NCBI GenBank assembly: GCA_029881015.1
Contig: JAOUNK010000178.1
Coordinates: 1-6,975 of the forward strand
Length of the DNA stretch: 6,975 nt
Direction: 5' to 3'
DNA from: Gammaproteobacteria bacterium
GTDB lineage: Bacteria > Pseudomonadota > Gammaproteobacteria > Steroidobacterales > Woeseiaceae
How positions within the stretch are numbered: position 1 is the first letter of the stretch; each line of letters opens with the position of its first letter. The notes under the pieces were generated by a model. It made no database searches and was not told where the DNA came from. It saw only the letters and a list, made by a program, of their open reading frames with translations. Below are positions 5,690 to 6,975 of this stretch, one piece after another. The position numbers and the translations under genes were made by a program.

Positions 5690-6168
5690 TAGATGCGCAG
5701 ATGGTCGGTCGCCGATCCGCCGTGTGTGATATCGGGTAGCACGGCGACCGAAATCGACGGGTCGTAATGGCGCAGCAGTGCCTGGTCGGAGTCGTCCAGG
5801 CAGACAACGAGACTGGCACGGCGATAGATCGCCTGGGTCAGCGGGTTCCGGCCGGGCAGCGCACCGCGATGCGTCAACACGAACGGTATCGAGCGTGTCA
5901 GCGTCAACAGCAGACCCGCCTGTCCCGCCTCGGGGTCGTGAATGTGCACAACATCGAGACTGGGCATCAGGCAAAACGCGGAAACCGGAGACCGAACAAC
6001 GGGGGCAACCGCAACCCTGTCAAGGCGGCGCAGGCGTTTTGCGAGCGCGGCATTGCCGACGACGAGGTGCTGATGCTGGCCCTGCGACCGTAGTGTCTCC
6101 ACCAGCACAATGAAGTGCTCGCCCGTCTCGTCCAACGATGCGGACAGGTTGATATGACCTATGTGCAC
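5641..6168 (-). CDS. Half-length GT4-type glycosyltransferase (N-terminal domain only), possibly a remnant
   Basis: A 175-residue protein matching only the N-terminal, acceptor-side Rossmann domain of GT-B family 4 glycosyltransferases. Landmarks are MHIGHINLSASLDETGEHF at the start (first strand and loop), LDVVHIHDPEAG at about 71-82, PFVLTHRG at 95-102, LVVCLDDSD at 120-128, and VAVLPDI at 141-147, where a full enzyme would cross into its donor-sugar domain. That C-terminal domain (another ~170-200 residues with the nucleotide-sugar EX7E region) is absent, and I find no trace of it downstream, where the receptor gene lies on the other strand. The last ~16 residues are antisense to the receptor's 3' end. 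The start is GTG at 6168, with AGGAG 11 bases before it. It is the last gene after the carbonic anhydrase and GFA genes, 76 bases past the latter. Alone it should not be catalytic. It could be a pseudogene or a one-domain protein. Confidence 0.7.
   Translation of the reverse strand: MHIGHINLSASLDETGEHFIVLVETLRSQGQHQHLVVGNAALAKRLRRLDRVAVAPVVRSPVSAFCLMPSLDVVHIHDPEAGQAGLLLTLTRSIPFVLTHRGALPGRNPLTQAIYRRASLVVCLDDSDQALLRHYDPSISVAVLPDITHGGSATDHLRIYQNSQRMPMAGSSGSQ
5705..5751. repeat. 10-bp inverted repeat just past the receptor stop
   Basis: TCGGTCGCCG (5705-5714) and CGGCGACCGA (5742-5751) are exact inverted copies separated by 27 bases. The first arm begins 16 bases after the receptor stop codon, within the opposite-strand glycosyltransferase. 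There is no T run on either strand after the stem, so it is not a canonical intrinsic terminator. It could fold at the receptor mRNA 3' end and limit decay, or mark a factor-dependent stop. The GC-rich arms in coding sequence could also be chance. Confidence 0.4.
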
Positions 6169-6244
6169 GACCGCCGGTACTCCTGACCGCCTGTATTTGC
6201 GCTTGTTTCCTAAGACGCCTCGCGGTCGGAAAACCGGTCGCCGA

Positions 6245-6643
6245 TCAGCCGATATTCTTCTCGTAGACGGGCAGGTCGTCGCAGATCTTTGTCCAGGGCT
6301 GTTTGTCTTCGGTCCAGATATGGGCCTTGAGCGTCGGCCCGGTCGGGTCGTCGAGGCAGTTCAGCGTGATGTCTATTTCACCGGCGCGCTTCTCGTTTGC
6401 GTAGGTGATGGACGAGCCGCACTCCCGGCAGATGCCCCGCGTCACGCCGGGTGACGAGCGGTGCCAGTGAATTTTGCCAACCGTGACCTCGAATGACGCG
6501 CGCGGATAGGTCGCCCAGGCGACAAGCGGCGCGCCGGCCGCCCGTTGGCAGCTATTGCAGTAGCAGTAGCAGGCGAATTTCTCGGGGGCGTCCACCTTGA
6601 ACTGAACGGACCCGCAGAAACACCGTCCCGTTACCGTGCTCAC
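6245..6643 (-). CDS. GFA (glutathione-dependent formaldehyde-activating/CENP-V) family zinc protein
   Basis: A 132-residue single-domain protein of the GFA fold, a small zinc-binding beta protein family named for an enzyme proposed to speed formaldehyde-glutathione adduct formation. Most members have no proven reaction, so the activity is not assigned. Zinc motifs: GRCFCGSVQF (Cys8, Cys10), CYCYCNSCQRAAGAP (Cys25, 27, 29, 32) and GICRECGSSITY (Cys72, 75). The usual CHCxxC is CYCNSC here, with Tyr in place of His and an additional Cys25. The start is GTG 6643-6641, which overlaps the carbonic anhydrase stop as GTGA and gives the normal N-terminus MSTVTGRCFCG. The open frame continues far upstream but there it is antisense-like, Arg/Gly-rich and out of frame within the carbonic anhydrase gene. 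Length is typical for the family. It is co-transcribed and probably translationally coupled with the carbonic anhydrase. Confidence 0.88.
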   Translation of the reverse strand: MSTVTGRCFCGSVQFKVDAPEKFACYCYCNSCQRAAGAPLVAWATYPRASFEVTVGKIHWHRSSPGVTRGICRECGSSITYANEKRAGEIDITLNCLDDPTGPTLKAHIWTEDKQPWTKICDDLPVYEKNIG

Positions 6644-6975
6644 GGCGCATCCAGGAAGGTCACGACGCCGCTTTCCAGGGTGTACTCGGCGCCCACGATC
6701 GTAAGTTCGCCCGAACCCACGAGTTCCTCGAGAATAGTCGACCCGTGACGGAGCCGATCGACCGAACGGTGCACATTGGCGACGACCGCATCCTGCAGCG
6801 ACGGGTTGTCGAGGGCTTCCAGCGCGGGGCGAATGCGGTCCACGATGGAACGCAGATTGGGCGAGCGCGTCGCCTCCTCCTGCGCAAGCTCCTTCAGGGT
6901 TGCGTCGACCGCGCCGCAATTGCTGTGGCCAAGTACAACCACGAGTTTGGCGCCCAGGTTCGCAGTGGCAAACTC
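6640..6975 (-). CDS. Beta-class carbonic anhydrase (partial, 3' part)
   Basis: The last 111 residues of a cytoplasmic beta-carbonic anhydrase, which interconverts CO2 and bicarbonate at a zinc site. The visible part reads EFATANLGAKLVVVLGHSNC and then GAVDA. This is the conserved strand and HxxC motif, with His17 and Cys20 of the visible part as two zinc ligands. The other Cys and the Asp-Arg dyad would lie upstream, beyond the window edge. The helical middle (LRSIVDRIRPALEAL, DAVVANVHRSVDRL) and the final GELTIVGAEYTLESGVVTFL, a close match to the usual 'g...G..Y.l.tG.V.fl' ending, complete the fold. The codons before GTG 6942 are open and family-like, so the gene runs off the right edge and the GTG is not its start. 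The stop TGA (6642-6640) overlaps the GFA start. Confidence 0.92.
   Translation of the reverse strand, partial: EFATANLGAKLVVVLGHSNCGAVDATLKELAQEEATRSPNLRSIVDRIRPALEALDNPSLQDAVVANVHRSVDRLRHGSTILEELVGSGELTIVGAEYTLESGVVTFLDAP

Noticed and set aside
5142..5819. Long leftward open frame antisense to the receptor end, considered as the missing glycosyltransferase C-domain
   Set aside because: Its translation is Arg/Ser-rich shadow sequence without any GT-B motif, and it is explained by the receptor's codon bias.
5706..6246. 12-base direct repeat CGGTCGCCGATC at 5706-5717 and 6235-6246
   Set aside because: In a 7 kb GC-rich window one or two such 12-base matches are expected by chance. The flanks do not match and neither copy is at a gene or element boundary.
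6644..6919. Upstream extension of the GFA reading frame
   Set aside because: The extra 92 residues are Arg/Gly/Pro-rich, unlike any GFA protein, and are a frame-shifted reading of the carbonic anhydrase gene.
1..6975. Mobile elements, CRISPR arrays, tRNA or rRNA genes, toxin-antitoxin or defence genes
   Set aside because: None of the reading frames resembles these, and I saw no regularly spaced repeats, cloverleaf sequences or terminal inverted repeats with target duplications.

Overview
This window is a compact, GC-rich stretch of bacterial chromosome. It reads as Gammaproteobacteria: a sigma factor/FecR/TonB-receptor operon, short overlaps between genes, strong Shine-Dalgarno sites, and a secreted Cys-rich family that I associate from memory with marine and soil gammaproteobacteria. 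The order-level origin is inference only. I see no tRNA, rRNA, CRISPR array, transposase, integrase or phage gene.

Left part (1-1743). Bases 1-31 may hold the tail of a rightward gene. A small SpoIIAA/STAS-like protein gene (40-414) runs leftward. Divergent from it, across a 131-base spacer, is a gene for a secreted protein (546-1670) with 14 cysteines: an N-terminal triplicated Cys-helix module followed by a conserved domain of unknown function. A strong two-part intrinsic terminator (1686-1743) closes this unit.

Central part (1790-5689). Three tightly coupled rightward genes form a cell-surface-signalling operon: an ECF sigma factor, a FecR-like membrane anti-sigma/regulator that overlaps it by ATGA, and a TonB-dependent outer-membrane receptor with an N-terminal STN signalling domain. 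By analogy with FecI-FecR-FecA, ligand occupancy of the receptor would be relayed by its periplasmic STN domain to the periplasmic end of FecR, and from there to the sigma factor. The ligand cannot be read from the sequence. The receptor has no conventional start codon at its proper 5' end. The only start that gives a complete signal peptide and uses the nearly perfect ribosome binding site is an ATA codon inside the end of fecR.

Right part (5641-6975). On the opposite strand, reading leftward, lie the 3' part of a beta-carbonic anhydrase gene (cut by the window edge), a GFA-type zinc protein overlapping it by GTGA, and 76 bases further on a glycosyltransferase fragment. The fragment has only the N-terminal half of a GT-B enzyme and ends 49 bases inside the receptor gene, tail to tail.

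The most unusual observations are the ATA initiation site, the half-length glycosyltransferase abutting the receptor gene, the triplicated Cys module, and the Cys-Cys/acidic loop before the receptor's last strand. The overall system is a known type (FecIRA-like signalling). I do not see a wholly new system.
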